64,000 bases of DNA from the NCBI GenBank assembly GCA_963771545.1, contig CAVYTX010000002.1:1488001-1552000 (forward strand). Direction: 5' to 3'. Source of the DNA: CAKZLS01 sp963771545 (lineage in GTDB: Bacteria > Pseudomonadota > Alphaproteobacteria > Rhodospirillales > Defluviicoccaceae). A program made the position numbers and the translations under genes. The notes under the pieces were generated by a model. That model saw nothing but the letters and a program-made list of their open reading frames with translations. It was not told the DNA's origin and searched no databases. Positions 10,623 through 19,978 of the stretch are shown one piece after another (within the stretch, counting starts at the first letter, position 1; the number at the start of each line of letters is the position of its first letter).

Positions 10623-11246
10623 ATGCCTAAACGCCACGCCCCGGCGACGCTGCGCAACCGCGAGCCCATCCTCGGCGTTCTGCGCGAGGTCCTGCCGGAG
10701 CGCGGCCGCGTCTTGGAGATCGCCGCCGGATCGGGCGAGCACGCGGTCTTTTTCGCGGAGGCCTTTCCCGGCATCGTGTGGCAACCCACGGACGCCGATG
10801 CGCGGTGCGTGGCGAGCATCGACGCGTGGGCCTCGGAAGCCGGTTGCGCCAATCTGCGGCCCGCCGCCCGCCTCGACGTTTTTGCCGACGCATACGCCAC
10901 CGGCGCGGACGATCGCTTCGACGCCGTCGTGTGCATCAACATGATCCACATTGCGCCGTGGCGGGCCTGCCTGGGACTCATGGCGGTCGCCGGCGCGGTC
11001 CTGAAGGCCGGGGGCCTGCTTTTTCTCTACGGACCGTACAAGATCGACGGCCGCCACACCGCGCCGTCCAACGCCGCGTTCGACGCGGACCTGAAAGCCA
11101 AGGACCCGCAGTGGGGGGTGCGGGACGTAACCGACGTGACCGCCGAGGCCGCCGTCCATGGGCTCGTATTGGAACAGCGCGTTCCCATGCCCGCCAACAA
11201 CCTTTCGCTGGTGTTCCGCGCCGCGCGGTTGACTGAGCCTGGGTGA
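10623..11246 (+). CDS. DUF938 class I SAM-dependent methyltransferase
   Basis: 207 residues from the ATG at 10623, chosen because GGAGG lies 5 bases upstream; the frame is open to 10596. The SAM-binding motif I is VLEIAAGSGEHAVFFAEAF, followed by WQPTDAD (motif II) and FLYGPYKIDG with HTAPSNAAFDADLK, which are hallmarks of DUF938 proteins. The fold is a Rossmann-type methyltransferase; the substrate is unknown, and this family is common in proteobacteria. It is the last gene before the injection-system locus and is separated from it by 413 bases. Confidence 0.85.
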   Translation: MPKRHAPATLRNREPILGVLREVLPERGRVLEIAAGSGEHAVFFAEAFPGIVWQPTDADARCVASIDAWASEAGCANLRPAARLDVFADAYATGADDRFDAVVCINMIHIAPWRACLGLMAVAGAVLKAGGLLFLYGPYKIDGRHTAPSNAAFDADLKAKDPQWGVRDVTDVTAEAAVHGLVLEQRVPMPANNLSLVFRAARLTEPG

Positions 11247-11659
11247 TTCGAACGTGCCCGCACAACCCGATCAGCGCCCTCAAGAACTGAACAAGTCCCG
11301 ACGGTATCTTTTCTTGGCGGACAAACACGCCGACAACCGGCAATTTCCGTGTCAAGCACAACTTTCTGTAGACGTGAAGACCACCTGGCCATAAGATTTG
11401 TGAACATGAGAATGAATTGAGAATCGGTCCCACCGGAGGCCGATTCCGCCGTTCGGCGTTAATAATCGCCGGAAGGAAACGGGGGCTGGTATGGGCGTTG
11501 CGGCAACACCCACTGGCACGGCGGGGACGTCTCGGCGACGGGCGGCAACCTCGTGCATGCCGCCAAGTCCGCGTCCCGGCGATTGTCCCCGATCCGGTTG
11601 TCCGTCCTTGATACTTCCAACGCCAATACGCCTGTCTCAATCATCGGGAGGCCTCGTCC
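11247..11659 (+). promoter_or_regulatory. Leader region of the eCIS locus
   Basis: 413 bases with no convincing gene. The region should hold the promoter of the long downstream operon, but I cannot define -35 and -10 boxes. A GGGAGG ribosome site lies just before the sheath ATG (about 11642-11647). A short inverted repeat, CGGCG-TTAATAAT-CGCCG, lies at about 11454-11471. Confidence 0.4.
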
Positions 11660-13220
11660 ATGCCCGCTATCCTGTCCTATCCCGGCGTTTATATTGAAGA
11701 GGTTCCAAGTGGTGTGCGCACCATTACCGGCGTCGCCACGTCCATCACCGCCTTTATCGGACGCGCCAAGCGCGGCCCCGTCAACGCGGCCACCACCATC
11801 ACCAGCTATTCCGAATTCGAGCGCCTGTTCGGCGGTCTGTGGGAGCATGGCTCGATGGGCTTCGCGGTCCGCGATTTCTACCTGAACGGCGGATCGACGG
11901 CGGTCATCGCCCGGCTGTTCCACACCGATCCGGGCGCCAGCGACCCGGACAAGTCCACCTTCGACGCGACCACCATCGGCTTGACCCTGGAAGCCGCCCA
12001 CGAAGGCTCCTGGGGCTCCGATTTGAGCGTGACGGTGGATGACAACGTCACCGACGCGGCCGCCGCCGATCTCGGCGTCGCCAAGGCGGACCTGTTCAAT
12101 CTGACCGTGACCGACGGCGGCGGCGGCGCGGTGGAAACGCATCGCAATCTGACGGTGAAGGAGAGCCGCCGGCGCGTCGACCGGGTGCTGGAGCAGGAAC
12201 TCGGCGCTGATCCGCTACAAGGGCACGCTCGATCCTAACTCGCCGCCCACCGTCGCCGCCGGCACGGTCGCCGCGGGAGGCGCCTCGGATGGCCTGGATC
12301 TCACCCAGGGCGACGATTTCCTTCCCACCGGCGCCCAGCTCGACAAGAAGGGCCTGTACGCGCTGGAGCAGGTCGACCTGTTCAATTTGCTGGTGATTCC
12401 GCCCTATCTCGCCGGCGGCGACGTGGACACCGATCTCATCGACAAAGCGGCGCAATACTGCGAGGAGCGCCGCGCCATGCTCATCGTCGATTCCCCCACC
12501 GCCTGGAATACCGTGGAAAAGGCGGTAACCCAGTTCAACGACCCGACGACCGATCCCATCAAGAGCCGCAGCCGCAACGCCATCCTGTACTTCCCGAGGC
12601 TTCGCCAGCCCAATCCGCTGAAGGACGGCGCCATCGAGAGCTTCGCGGCGGCGGGCGCGGCCGCAGGCGTCATCGCCCGCACCGACAGCCGGAGAGGCGT
12701 CTGGAAGGCGCCCGCCGGCATCGACGCCAACATTGTCGGCGCCGCCGGGTTCAGCGTGCCGCTCACCGACGGCGAAAACGGCCGGTTGAACCCGCTCGGC
12801 ATCAACTGCCTGCGCGCCTTCCCGGCCGCCGGCCGCGTGGTCTGGGGCTCGCGCACGCTGCGCGGCGACGACCGCATCGCGTCGGAATGGAAATATGTCC
12901 CCGTCCGCCGCCTCGCGCTGTTCATCGAGGAAAGCCTGTTCCGCGGCACCCAATGGGTGGTGTTCGAGCCCAACGACGAACCGCTGTGGGCGCAGATCCG
13001 GCTCAACGTGGGCGCCTTCATGCAGTCCCTGTTCCGCCAGGGCGCGTTCCAGGGAACCAGCCCCCGCGAGGCCTATTTCGTCAAGTGCGACGCGGAGACC
13101 ACCACTCAGACCGACCGGAATCTGGGCGTGGTCAATATCCTGGTTGGATTCGCGCCGCTGAAACCGGCCGAGTTCGTGGTCATCAAGATTCAGCAAATGG
13201 CCGGCCAAGTAGAAACGTAA
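11660..13220 (+). pseudogene. eCIS contractile sheath protein, frameshifted
   Basis: The first frame (11660-12238) starts MPAILSYPGVYIEEVPSG, the classic start of phage-tail-sheath proteins of the Afp2/Pvc2 type. The second frame (from 12204 to 13220) continues with ALIRYKGTLDPNSPP and ends with LKPAEFVVIKIQQMAGQ, the normal C-terminal domain. Joined, they make a protein of about 520 residues, normal for a sheath. The break is at 12200-12204, where CTCGGCG would be in frame as CTCTCGGCG, so loss of one TC unit explains it. As written, the gene makes 192 residues only. The sheath is the contractile motor, and this is the only sheath gene in the locus. Either the system is newly inactivated or this is a sequencing error. 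Confidence 0.85.
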
Positions 13221-13230
13221 GGAGGCGTCG

Positions 13231-13755
13231 ATGGCACAGTTCAGCGTCAATACCCAGCGCTTCGACCCATACAAGAATTTCAAGTTCCGGGTGCGATGGG
13301 ACGGCCGCTACGTGGCCGGAGTCAGCAAGGTCAGCGCGCTCAGCCGCACCACCGAAGTGGTCACCCACCGCGAGGGCGGCGACCCGAGCTCCAGCCGCAA
13401 ATCGCCCGGGCGCACGGAGTACGAGGCGATTACCCTGGAGCGCGGCGTGACCCACGACCCCGAGTTCGAACAGTGGGCCAACAAGGTCTGGAACTTCGGC
13501 TCCGGGCTCGGTTCCGAGGTGTCGCTCAAGGATTTCCGCAAGGACCTGACCGTGGAGCTCTACAACGAGGCGGGCCAGTTGGCCATCGCCTACAAGATCT
13601 ACCGGTGCTGGCCGTCGGAATTCCAATCCCTGCCGGAGCTGGACGCCAACGGCAACGCCGTGGCGATCCAGCACCTCAAGCTGGAAAACGAGGGCTGGGA
13701 GCGCGATTACGAAGTGGCGGAGCCGACGGAGCCCACCTTTACCGAACCGAGCTGA
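13231..13755 (+). CDS. eCIS inner tube protein (T4 gp19-like)
   Basis: 174 residues matching the Afp1/Pvc1/gp19 tail-tube family: the start FKFRVRWDGRYVAGVSKVS, the central HREGGDPSSSRKSPGRTEYE, ITLERGVTHDPEFEQW, and a C-terminal strand around LKLENEGWERD are typical. Stacked hexamers of this protein form the rigid tube that the sheath drives through a target membrane. GGAGG lies 5 bases before the ATG, 10 bases after the sheath stop. There is only one tube gene, unlike Afp/Pvc loci, which have two or three tube paralogues. Confidence 0.92.
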   Translation: MAQFSVNTQRFDPYKNFKFRVRWDGRYVAGVSKVSALSRTTEVVTHREGGDPSSSRKSPGRTEYEAITLERGVTHDPEFEQWANKVWNFGSGLGSEVSLKDFRKDLTVELYNEAGQLAIAYKIYRCWPSEFQSLPELDANGNAVAIQHLKLENEGWERDYEVAEPTEPTFTEPS

Positions 13756-13759
13756 TCCC

Positions 13760-14473
13760 ATGCAGCCCCTCGAAGGCCAACACCTGGTTAGGGCGTGGGA
13801 AGTGGGCCGGGGGCAGCACCCGGTGGAACGCGCGCTCACCTTGCTCGCGGCCGGCGTGCCGGACGCGGACCGCGCCGAACTCGCCCATTGGCCGCTGGGC
13901 CGGCGCGACGCGGCCCTGCTGGCGCTGCGCGGCGCCACCCTGGGACCGGCGCTGGACGTCCACACCCACTGCCCGGCCTGTGCGGCGGAGATCGAGTTCA
14001 GCCTGGACTTGAGGGGCCGCGACCCGGCCGATACCGAAGAGACACTGCAATTCGAGGACAGTGGCGGCGGCCGCTGGCGGTTTCGCATCCCCACCAGCGC
14101 CGATCTTCAGGCGGCGGCGGAGGCGGACACCGTTGAAGGCGCCCGCGAGGTCCTGATCGGCCGCTGCCTGGTGAGCGGGCCCGCCCCCGGCGCCGAACCG
14201 CCCGAGGACGTCTTGGCAGTCTTGCCGGAGCGCATGGTGGCCAGCGATCCGGACGCCGAGGTGCTGGTGAATCTGGAATGTCCGGAGTGCGGGCACGGCT
14301 GGCGGGCCGATCTGGATGTGGCGGCGTTTTTCTGGACCGAGGTGGACAGCGAGGCCCGGCGGCTGCTCCGCGACGTCCACGTGCTGGCCCGCGCCTACGG
14401 ATGGCGGGAGGCCGACATCCTGGCCATGAGCCCGGCCCGCCGGCGGGTCTATCTGGAGATGGTGCTGGGATGA
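13760..14473 (+). CDS. eCIS baseplate-associated protein with two CxxC zinc-ribbon-like knuckles
   Basis: 237 residues. Two Cys pairs are visible, CPAC near residue 73 and CPEC near residue 173, followed in each case by acidic or strand-rich sequence (AEIEFSLDL; HGWRADLDVAAFFW). The C-terminal helix-rich part with ILAMSPARRRVYLEMVLG resembles small T4-type baseplate proteins (gp26/gp51-like). Proteins of this kind recur right after the tube gene in non-Afp eCIS loci. The pairs could together bind one Zn. Its exact position in the particle is not known to me; it may help baseplate or tube assembly. It overlaps the next gene by ATGA. Confidence 0.7.
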   Translation: MQPLEGQHLVRAWEVGRGQHPVERALTLLAAGVPDADRAELAHWPLGRRDAALLALRGATLGPALDVHTHCPACAAEIEFSLDLRGRDPADTEETLQFEDSGGGRWRFRIPTSADLQAAAEADTVEGAREVLIGRCLVSGPAPGAEPPEDVLAVLPERMVASDPDAEVLVNLECPECGHGWRADLDVAAFFWTEVDSEARRLLRDVHVLARAYGWREADILAMSPARRRVYLEMVLG

Positions 14474-15192
14474 GCGACTTCCTGACCCGGCTCGCCCAAC
14501 GGGCGTTGGGAGGCACCCACGGCGCTCTCGAACCGATCCGCGAACCGGTGTTTCCGGGAGGACCTGCCATTGACTCCCCGCTGGATGGTTCGCCCGCCGC
14601 TCCGCCGTCGATGACCACCCGAGCGGCCGGCCCCGCCAAACAAGAACCCACGCGGATGTCGTCAGGCGCCCTTCCGGAGGGCCCGGCGGCAGGTCCGATC
14701 CGAACCGCCCCCGCCGCCCCCGCGCCGCCGATGGGGGACAAACGGCAAGCACATGACACGCGGCCCGAAGTGGACCGACCGGCCTTCATCCCCTCGCCCG
14801 TTGACCCGGACGGCGTCCCCTTGCGGCACGCGCCGCCGACCCTCACGCCGCCGGGTCGCGATGAGCCACGACAGCGCCAATCCTCGGATCCTCTCTCGCC
14901 AGCAGTGCCGCCAATCACCACCGCGCGGCCCGTGACGCGGCCGCGTCAACAGCCGGCAAAAGAACCAGCTTCGCCGCTTTCCCCGGCTTCGCCGCCTTTG
15001 CGTCCGGCACGGACCCCGTCCCCCATACAGGCACCGATCGCCCCGGCTCAGGTCACCGTGCGCATCGGACGCGTCGACGTCCGAGCCAACATCGCGCCGG
15101 CACCGCCGGCCGCCGCCGAACGCAAGCCGGAGCGGACGCCCGCCCTCGGCCTCAAGGAGTATCTCGAGCGGCGCCATGGAGGGCGGCGATGA
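14470..15192 (+). CDS. Proline-rich eCIS-associated protein
   Basis: 240 residues from the ATG at 14470 that overlaps the previous stop; the frame is open further upstream only as a shadow. The N-terminus SDFLTRLAQRALGG is a short helix, the middle (about residues 30-190) is a low-complexity Pro/Ala/Arg region, and the end carries VTVRIGRVDVRA followed by LGLKEYLERR. The VxIGRxxVRA box plus a terminal amphipathic helix recurs in small proteins of many eCIS loci beside the DUF4255 gene. The function is unknown; a flexible linker with structured ends suggests an assembly factor or scaffold. It overlaps the DUF4255 gene by 4 bases. Confidence 0.65.
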   Translation: MSDFLTRLAQRALGGTHGALEPIREPVFPGGPAIDSPLDGSPAAPPSMTTRAAGPAKQEPTRMSSGALPEGPAAGPIRTAPAAPAPPMGDKRQAHDTRPEVDRPAFIPSPVDPDGVPLRHAPPTLTPPGRDEPRQRQSSDPLSPAVPPITTARPVTRPRQQPAKEPASPLSPASPPLRPARTPSPIQAPIAPAQVTVRIGRVDVRANIAPAPPAAAERKPERTPALGLKEYLERRHGGRR

Positions 15193-16433
15193 CCGCGGCG
15201 CTCGCCATCGCCACCGCCACCGCGGCGCTGGGACAGATGCTGCAGGAGGCGGTGGGCGCGGCGCTTCCCGGCGCCAAGGTGACCAAGGTGCGCCCCGCCG
15301 CGAGCGCCTCCGGCCTGCCGACCGTGGGCGTCAACGTGTTCCTCTACCAGGTAGGACCCAACCCGGCGTCGCGCGCCCTGGATACGCCTACGCGGGACTC
15401 CTTCGGCAACACGCGCCAGAAACCGGTCACCGGCGTCAACCTGCACTACCTCCTCTCGTTCTACGGCGACGATCTGCTGATGGAGCCGCAACGGCTGCTC
15501 GGCGTGGTGATTAGCACCATGCACCGCCGGCCGTTGCTCACCCGCAAGCTGATCCGCGACACCGTCGCCAATCCGCAACTGGGTTTTCTCGCGGGCTCCA
15601 CCCTGGCCGAACAAGCCGAGCTTGTCCGCTTCACCCCCGAGCCCATGACCCTGGACGAGTTGAGCAAGCTGTGGTCGGTGTTCTTTCAGACGCCCTACAG
15701 CCTGTCGGTGGCCTATCAGGGCGCGGTGGTCATGGTGGAAAGCGACGACACGCCGTCGCCGGCGCTGCCGGTGCAAACCCGCAATCTCTACGTCATCCCC
15801 ATCAACCGGCCGCGCATCGAGCGCGCCGTGGACGCGGCCAATCCATCGGCACCGTTAGTAACGGGCAGCGTGCTGGCGATCGTCGGCGACAATCTGGCGG
15901 GGAAAACGACGGTGGTGCGGGTCGGCGGCGTGACCCTTGCTCTGGACAAGACCGAGTCCAGCCGCATCGAGCTCACGCTGCCCACCGCGTTGCCCACGGA
16001 ATTGCGCGCCGGCGCCCTCGGCGTCGTCGTCGAGCATCCGGTAGACATGGGAACGCCGCCGGTGGCGCACACCGGCTTGTCGTCCAATGTGGCGCCGCTG
16101 ATCCTGCATCCGCGGGTGATGGCCCCCAGCGTTGCCAACGTGACCGGGACGGGCGGCGATCCGCGCGACGCCACGGTGACGGCCCCGGTCTCGCCCACCG
16201 TAGGCGCCAAGCAACGGGTCGAACTGCTGCTCAACGAGACCACGGACACCGCGCCCAAGGCGTATGCTTTCGCCGCCGCCGAGCGTCCCGCCGACGCCGA
16301 CAGCCTGGATATTCCGGTGACGGCGGTAAAGGCCGGAACCTACTTCCTCCGCCTGCAAGTGGATGGCGCCGCCAGTCCCGTCGACCTCGATCCCGCCAGC
16401 CCCGGCTTCGGCCCGACGGTGACGATCCCATGA
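15189..16433 (+). CDS. DUF4255 (Pvc16/Afp16-like) tube-end cap protein
   Basis: 414 residues. The first 190 residues are a DUF4255 domain: an alpha-helical start, then TVGVNVFLYQVGPNPASR and LHYLLSFYGDDLLMEPQRLL, all family hallmarks. In Afp and Pvc particles the homologue caps the far end of tube and sheath and sets final length. The remaining part is strand-rich (IPT-like repeats with VTGSVLAIVGDNLAGKTTVV and VAPLILHPRVMAPSVANV), longer than in Afp16, and may be an added surface domain. The gene overlaps the AAA+ gene by 4 bases. Confidence 0.88.
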   Translation: MTAALAIATATAALGQMLQEAVGAALPGAKVTKVRPAASASGLPTVGVNVFLYQVGPNPASRALDTPTRDSFGNTRQKPVTGVNLHYLLSFYGDDLLMEPQRLLGVVISTMHRRPLLTRKLIRDTVANPQLGFLAGSTLAEQAELVRFTPEPMTLDELSKLWSVFFQTPYSLSVAYQGAVVMVESDDTPSPALPVQTRNLYVIPINRPRIERAVDAANPSAPLVTGSVLAIVGDNLAGKTTVVRVGGVTLALDKTESSRIELTLPTALPTELRAGALGVVVEHPVDMGTPPVAHTGLSSNVAPLILHPRVMAPSVANVTGTGGDPRDATVTAPVSPTVGAKQRVELLLNETTDTAPKAYAFAAAERPADADSLDIPVTAVKAGTYFLRLQVDGAASPVDLDPASPGFGPTVTIP

Positions 16434-18379
16434 CCGCCGCCGACTTCCATGGGTGGCAGGAGGCCAACCATCGTTTCCTGAACGCACACCTCGGGCGCAT
16501 CAAGACCCTGCTCGGCAACGGTGCGGACGCGGCCGGCCGTCTCGAACAACACGCGGCCAAAGCCCACGCCGATATGGGCGGCCCTCCTCCGGCGCTGCAG
16601 GTGCTCGCCGGTGTATTCGGCCTGACACACTTTGAGCGCGATGTGCTGGTGGCCTGCGCCGGCGCCGAGCTCGATGCCGGCGCCGCCGCCGCCATCGCCG
16701 ACGCCCAGGGACCCGGCGGAACGACCGCCATGAGTTTCAGCCTGGCGCTCGCCCGGTTCCCGGAGGCGCACTGGACGGCGCTGACGCCGGAGGCGCCGCT
16801 GCGCTTCTGGACTCTGATTCACCTGGACGACGGCGCGGCCCTTACCCGGAGCGCGCTCCACATCGACGAGCGCATCCTTCACTATCTCACCGGCGTCGTC
16901 CAATTCGACCGGCGGCTGATGACCGTGGTCCGGCCCTTGCGCCCGCCGGAGATGCTACCGCCCAGCCAGCATCGGTCGGCGGCGGCGCTGGCCGGGATCT
17001 GGTCCGGCGGCGAGGGCGAACGGGAACCGCCGGTCGCCCTGCTGGCCGGCCGCGACCGCGGCGCGGTGGCGGACGTGTTCGCCGCCGCGGCGTCCGAGAC
17101 GGGGCTGGTCGGCTTCCACCTGCGGGCCGCCGATATCCCGTCGGCGCCCGAGGCGCGCGACCTATTCGAGCGGCTGTGGCGGCGAGAATGCGCTCTGGCG
17201 CCGCTGGCGCTGCTGATCGAGCCGGGCGACGACGAAAGCCCGGCATCTCCCATTGCGCCGTTCGTCGACGCCATCGGCGGCCTGGTGGCCATCGCCACGG
17301 ACCGGCCGCCGGTCGGCATCGGGCGGCCGTGCGTCCGCCTCGACGTGGGTCATCCATCCGCCGTCGAGCAGGAGGATTTGTGGCGGCAAGCGCTCGGTCC
17401 GGGCGCGGCGTTGCTCAACGGCGGCCTCGACCGGGTGCTCGGCCAGTTCGATTTTTCAGGCGCGCAGATCACGGCCGTGGGCGCCGCCATGACCTCCACC
17501 GCCCCGCTCTCGGACCACGCATTGTGGGATGCGTGCCGCCGTCAGAGCCGGCCCGATTTCGGCCGCCTCGCGGTGCGCGTCGAGACCAGGGCCACGTTCG
17601 AGGATCTGGTGGTTCCGCCGCCGCAGCGCGCCACACTGCGCCAGATCGTTGCCGCGGTCCGCCACCGCCGCACCGTCCTCGACCGCTGGGGTTTCGCCGA
17701 AAAATCGGCGCGCGGGCTCGGCCTCGGCGCGCTGTTCTCCGGGCCCAGCGGCACCGGCAAGACGATGGCGGCGGAGGCGCTCGCCGGCGCGCTGTCCTTG
17801 GATCTCTATCGCGTCGATCTTTCGGAGGTGGTGAACAAATACATCGGCGAAACCGAAAAGAACCTGTCGCGGATCTTCGACGCCGCCGAGCGCGGCGGCG
17901 TCGTTTTGCTGTTCGACGAGGCCGAGGCCCTGTTCGGCAAGCGCACCGAGCTGCGCGACAGCCACGACCGCTACGCCAATCAGGAGGTGGCCTACCTGCT
18001 GCAACGCATGGAGGATTATCGCGGCCTCGCCATCCTCACCACCAACATGCGCAACTCGTTGGACGCCGCCTTTCTGCGGCGGATCCGGTTCATGGTGCAT
18101 TTTCCGTTCCCGGACGCCGAGCTTCGCCGCCGCATCTGGGCCGGGATTTTCCCCAAGGAAACGCCGACCGAGGGGCTCGAAGTGGACCGCCTCGCCCGTC
18201 TCAATGTCTCCGGCGGGCATATCCGCAACATCGCGCTCGCGGCGGCGTTCCTCGCCGCCGACGACGGCGCGCCGGTGCGCATGGATCACGTCAGGCGCGC
18301 GGCCGAGAGCGAGTACGCGAAGCTCGACCGAAGCCTCACCGAGGCCGAGGTCGGAGGATGGCCGAATGCCCAACCGTGA
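16430..18379 (+). CDS. eCIS AAA+ ATPase (Afp15/Pvc15-like)
   Basis: 649 residues from the ATG at 16430; the frame is open upstream over the previous gene only as a shadow. The N-terminal 400 residues are helical and variable. The C-terminal AAA+ module has Walker A (FSGPSGTGKTMAAEALAG, near residue 440), Walker B with VVLLFDEAEALFGKR, a sensor-1 Asn in LTTNMRNSLD, and the arginine finger in FLRRIRF. All eCIS loci carry such an ATPase. It is thought to act in assembly, effector loading or particle release, in the cytosol of the producer. The active-site residues look intact. Confidence 0.92.
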   Translation: MTAADFHGWQEANHRFLNAHLGRIKTLLGNGADAAGRLEQHAAKAHADMGGPPPALQVLAGVFGLTHFERDVLVACAGAELDAGAAAAIADAQGPGGTTAMSFSLALARFPEAHWTALTPEAPLRFWTLIHLDDGAALTRSALHIDERILHYLTGVVQFDRRLMTVVRPLRPPEMLPPSQHRSAAALAGIWSGGEGEREPPVALLAGRDRGAVADVFAAAASETGLVGFHLRAADIPSAPEARDLFERLWRRECALAPLALLIEPGDDESPASPIAPFVDAIGGLVAIATDRPPVGIGRPCVRLDVGHPSAVEQEDLWRQALGPGAALLNGGLDRVLGQFDFSGAQITAVGAAMTSTAPLSDHALWDACRRQSRPDFGRLAVRVETRATFEDLVVPPPQRATLRQIVAAVRHRRTVLDRWGFAEKSARGLGLGALFSGPSGTGKTMAAEALAGALSLDLYRVDLSEVVNKYIGETEKNLSRIFDAAERGGVVLLFDEAEALFGKRTELRDSHDRYANQEVAYLLQRMEDYRGLAILTTNMRNSLDAAFLRRIRFMVHFPFPDAELRRRIWAGIFPKETPTEGLEVDRLARLNVSGGHIRNIALAAAFLAADDGAPVRMDHVRRAAESEYAKLDRSLTEAEVGGWPNAQP

Positions 18380-18659
18380 AACCCCGAAGCAGCCCGGCGA
18401 ACCACCGGTGACCGTCCAGATCGACGAGCTGGTGCTCCACGGCTTCCCGAGCGCCCGACGCCACGCCATCGCCGCCGCGTTCGGCGACCGCCTCGCGGAA
18501 CTGATCCGCGAGCACGGCGCGCCGGCGGCGGCCGCCGATCTCGCCACGGTGGGCCTCGACGCCGGCGCCTTCTCCGTCAAGTCGGGGGCCAAGCCCGAGA
18601 CGGTCGGCCGCGCGGCCGCGCAGTCCATTTATCAAGCGGTTCGCGGAGGAGAACGGTAA
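18366..18659 (+). CDS. Small conserved eCIS-associated protein
   Basis: 97 residues, from the ATG at 18366 inside the end of the ATPase gene (14-base overlap), which points to coupled translation. The motif VTVQIDELVLHGFPSARRHA followed by an amphipathic helix (FGDRLAELIREHGAP) is seen in short proteins between the AAA+ and DUF4157 genes of many eCIS loci. There are no signal peptide or membrane segments. The function is unknown; a helper of the ATPase is a reasonable guess. The stop overlaps the next start as TAATG. Confidence 0.65.
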   Translation: MPNRETPKQPGEPPVTVQIDELVLHGFPSARRHAIAAAFGDRLAELIREHGAPAAAADLATVGLDAGAFSVKSGAKPETVGRAAAQSIYQAVRGGER

Positions 18660-19978
18660 TGCTCCGGCACGCGCCCGTCACCGCCGGCAAGACGCCGTCG
18701 TCCGTCACCGGCGGCTGCGCCTGCGCCAAACCCATGGGCAAGCCTCAAAGCAGGGCGGGTCCCGTTCACCATCGTTTCGGCCAAACCCCGTGCGCCTGCC
18801 AGCGTAAAGCCGGGATAGGCGAGGCCGGTGACGCCTTCGAACGGCAAGCCGACCGCGTCGCCGACGCGGTGGTGGGCGGCGGCGAGGCGAGCGCGGCGTT
18901 CGAGCCCAGCCACGGAGCCGCGCCGGCGCTGCAACGCCAGGATGACGGCGCGCCCGCGAAGGAGAAAAAGCCCAGCGACGCCGACAAATACAAGGAAGCC
19001 GCGAAGAAGGCCGGCGAGGCGTTCCTCGAAACCGACGTGGGCAAGGAACTCAAGAAGAAGGCCGAGACGCTGGGCAAGGACTTCATCGCCAGCCTCTCGG
19101 GCAAGATCATGACCGGCGCCGCGGTCACCGGCGCGGTCACCGCCGTTATCGCCACCAATTCCGAACTGCCCATCGGTATCCCGGAAATCCCCCTGGACAA
19201 GCTTCATCCCGGACTGAAGCTCAAGCTCACTTACGAGGGGCCGGTGCGCAACCCGTCCAAGGTCATGGTCGGCTTCTCGGTGCCGCTCGGCCGCGCCAAA
19301 CAGGAACCGAAGAAAAAAACGGTCTCAAAGACCGAGCAATACCGCCAGGAAACGGTGCGCATGGGCAAGGAGCTGAACGATTTCCGCCAGGGCCTGAAAT
19401 CTCCGGAGGAGCGGCGCAAGGAGGACGAGGCGTTCTGGAAGGCCTACTGGGGCGGCATGAACAAGTACGGACTCAAACCCATTGGCGTCCCGGGCCTTGG
19501 TGAGAAGGAAAAGCCGGATCTTCTGAAAATGCGCAGAAAGCCGATAAAAGCGGCCGGCGACGCGCCTCCCATCCCGGCTTCCGTCGCCGAGACGCTGAGC
19601 CGCCCCGGCCGGCCGCTCGACGCGGGTGTACGGAGCTTGATGCAGCGGCGTCTCGGCGTCGATTTCGGGCACGTGCGCATTCACGCCGACGCCAAGGCCG
19701 GCCGCTCGGCGCGGGGTGTCGCCGCCCAGGCCTACACCGTGGGCCGCCACGTCGTGTTCGGCGCCGGCCGCTATCAACCCCAGACCGAGGCGGGAAAACG
19801 GCTGATCGCCCACGAACTGACCCATGTGCTGCAGCAGGCGGGACTCAACCCGGTGACGCGCTCCGACTCACCGCCGGCGGTTCCAAGGGAGAGAAGGAAA
19901 CAGGTGAGCGACATGCCCGATCCCCACATCGGCGGCTCCGGCACGGGTCCCAACTCCGCCGGAGGAAACGGCCGATGA
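18659..19978 (+). CDS. DUF4157 (eCIS core domain) protein, candidate cargo
   Basis: 439 residues. The C-terminal DUF4157 domain (about residues 315-395) has VRSLMQRRLGVDFGHVRIH, AYTVGRHVVFGAGRY and RLIAHELTHVLQQ, an HExxH-type metal-site motif. An N-terminal block with cysteines (CACAKP, CACQRK) and EAGDAFERQADRVADAVV is another recurring part of these proteins. Residues 90-150 are Lys/Glu-rich, then comes a hydrophobic stretch (IMTGAAVTGAVTAVIATNS) that could insert into a membrane. DUF4157 is strongly linked with eCIS and often heads toxin proteins, but here it lies at the C-terminus with no separate toxin domain. It may be the payload or a tip/loading protein; both are inference. Confidence 0.8.
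   Translation: MLRHAPVTAGKTPSSVTGGCACAKPMGKPQSRAGPVHHRFGQTPCACQRKAGIGEAGDAFERQADRVADAVVGGGEASAAFEPSHGAAPALQRQDDGAPAKEKKPSDADKYKEAAKKAGEAFLETDVGKELKKKAETLGKDFIASLSGKIMTGAAVTGAVTAVIATNSELPIGIPEIPLDKLHPGLKLKLTYEGPVRNPSKVMVGFSVPLGRAKQEPKKKTVSKTEQYRQETVRMGKELNDFRQGLKSPEERRKEDEAFWKAYWGGMNKYGLKPIGVPGLGEKEKPDLLKMRRKPIKAAGDAPPIPASVAETLSRPGRPLDAGVRSLMQRRLGVDFGHVRIHADAKAGRSARGVAAQAYTVGRHVVFGAGRYQPQTEAGKRLIAHELTHVLQQAGLNPVTRSDSPPAVPRERRKQVSDMPDPHIGGSGTGPNSAGGNGR

Noticed and set aside
11247..11300. TGGGTGATTCGAACGTGCCC near 11260 as a tRNA 3' remnant and left border of an eCIS island
   Set aside because: It resembles a T arm only over a short stretch and does not match the tRNA-Thr 31-base segment.
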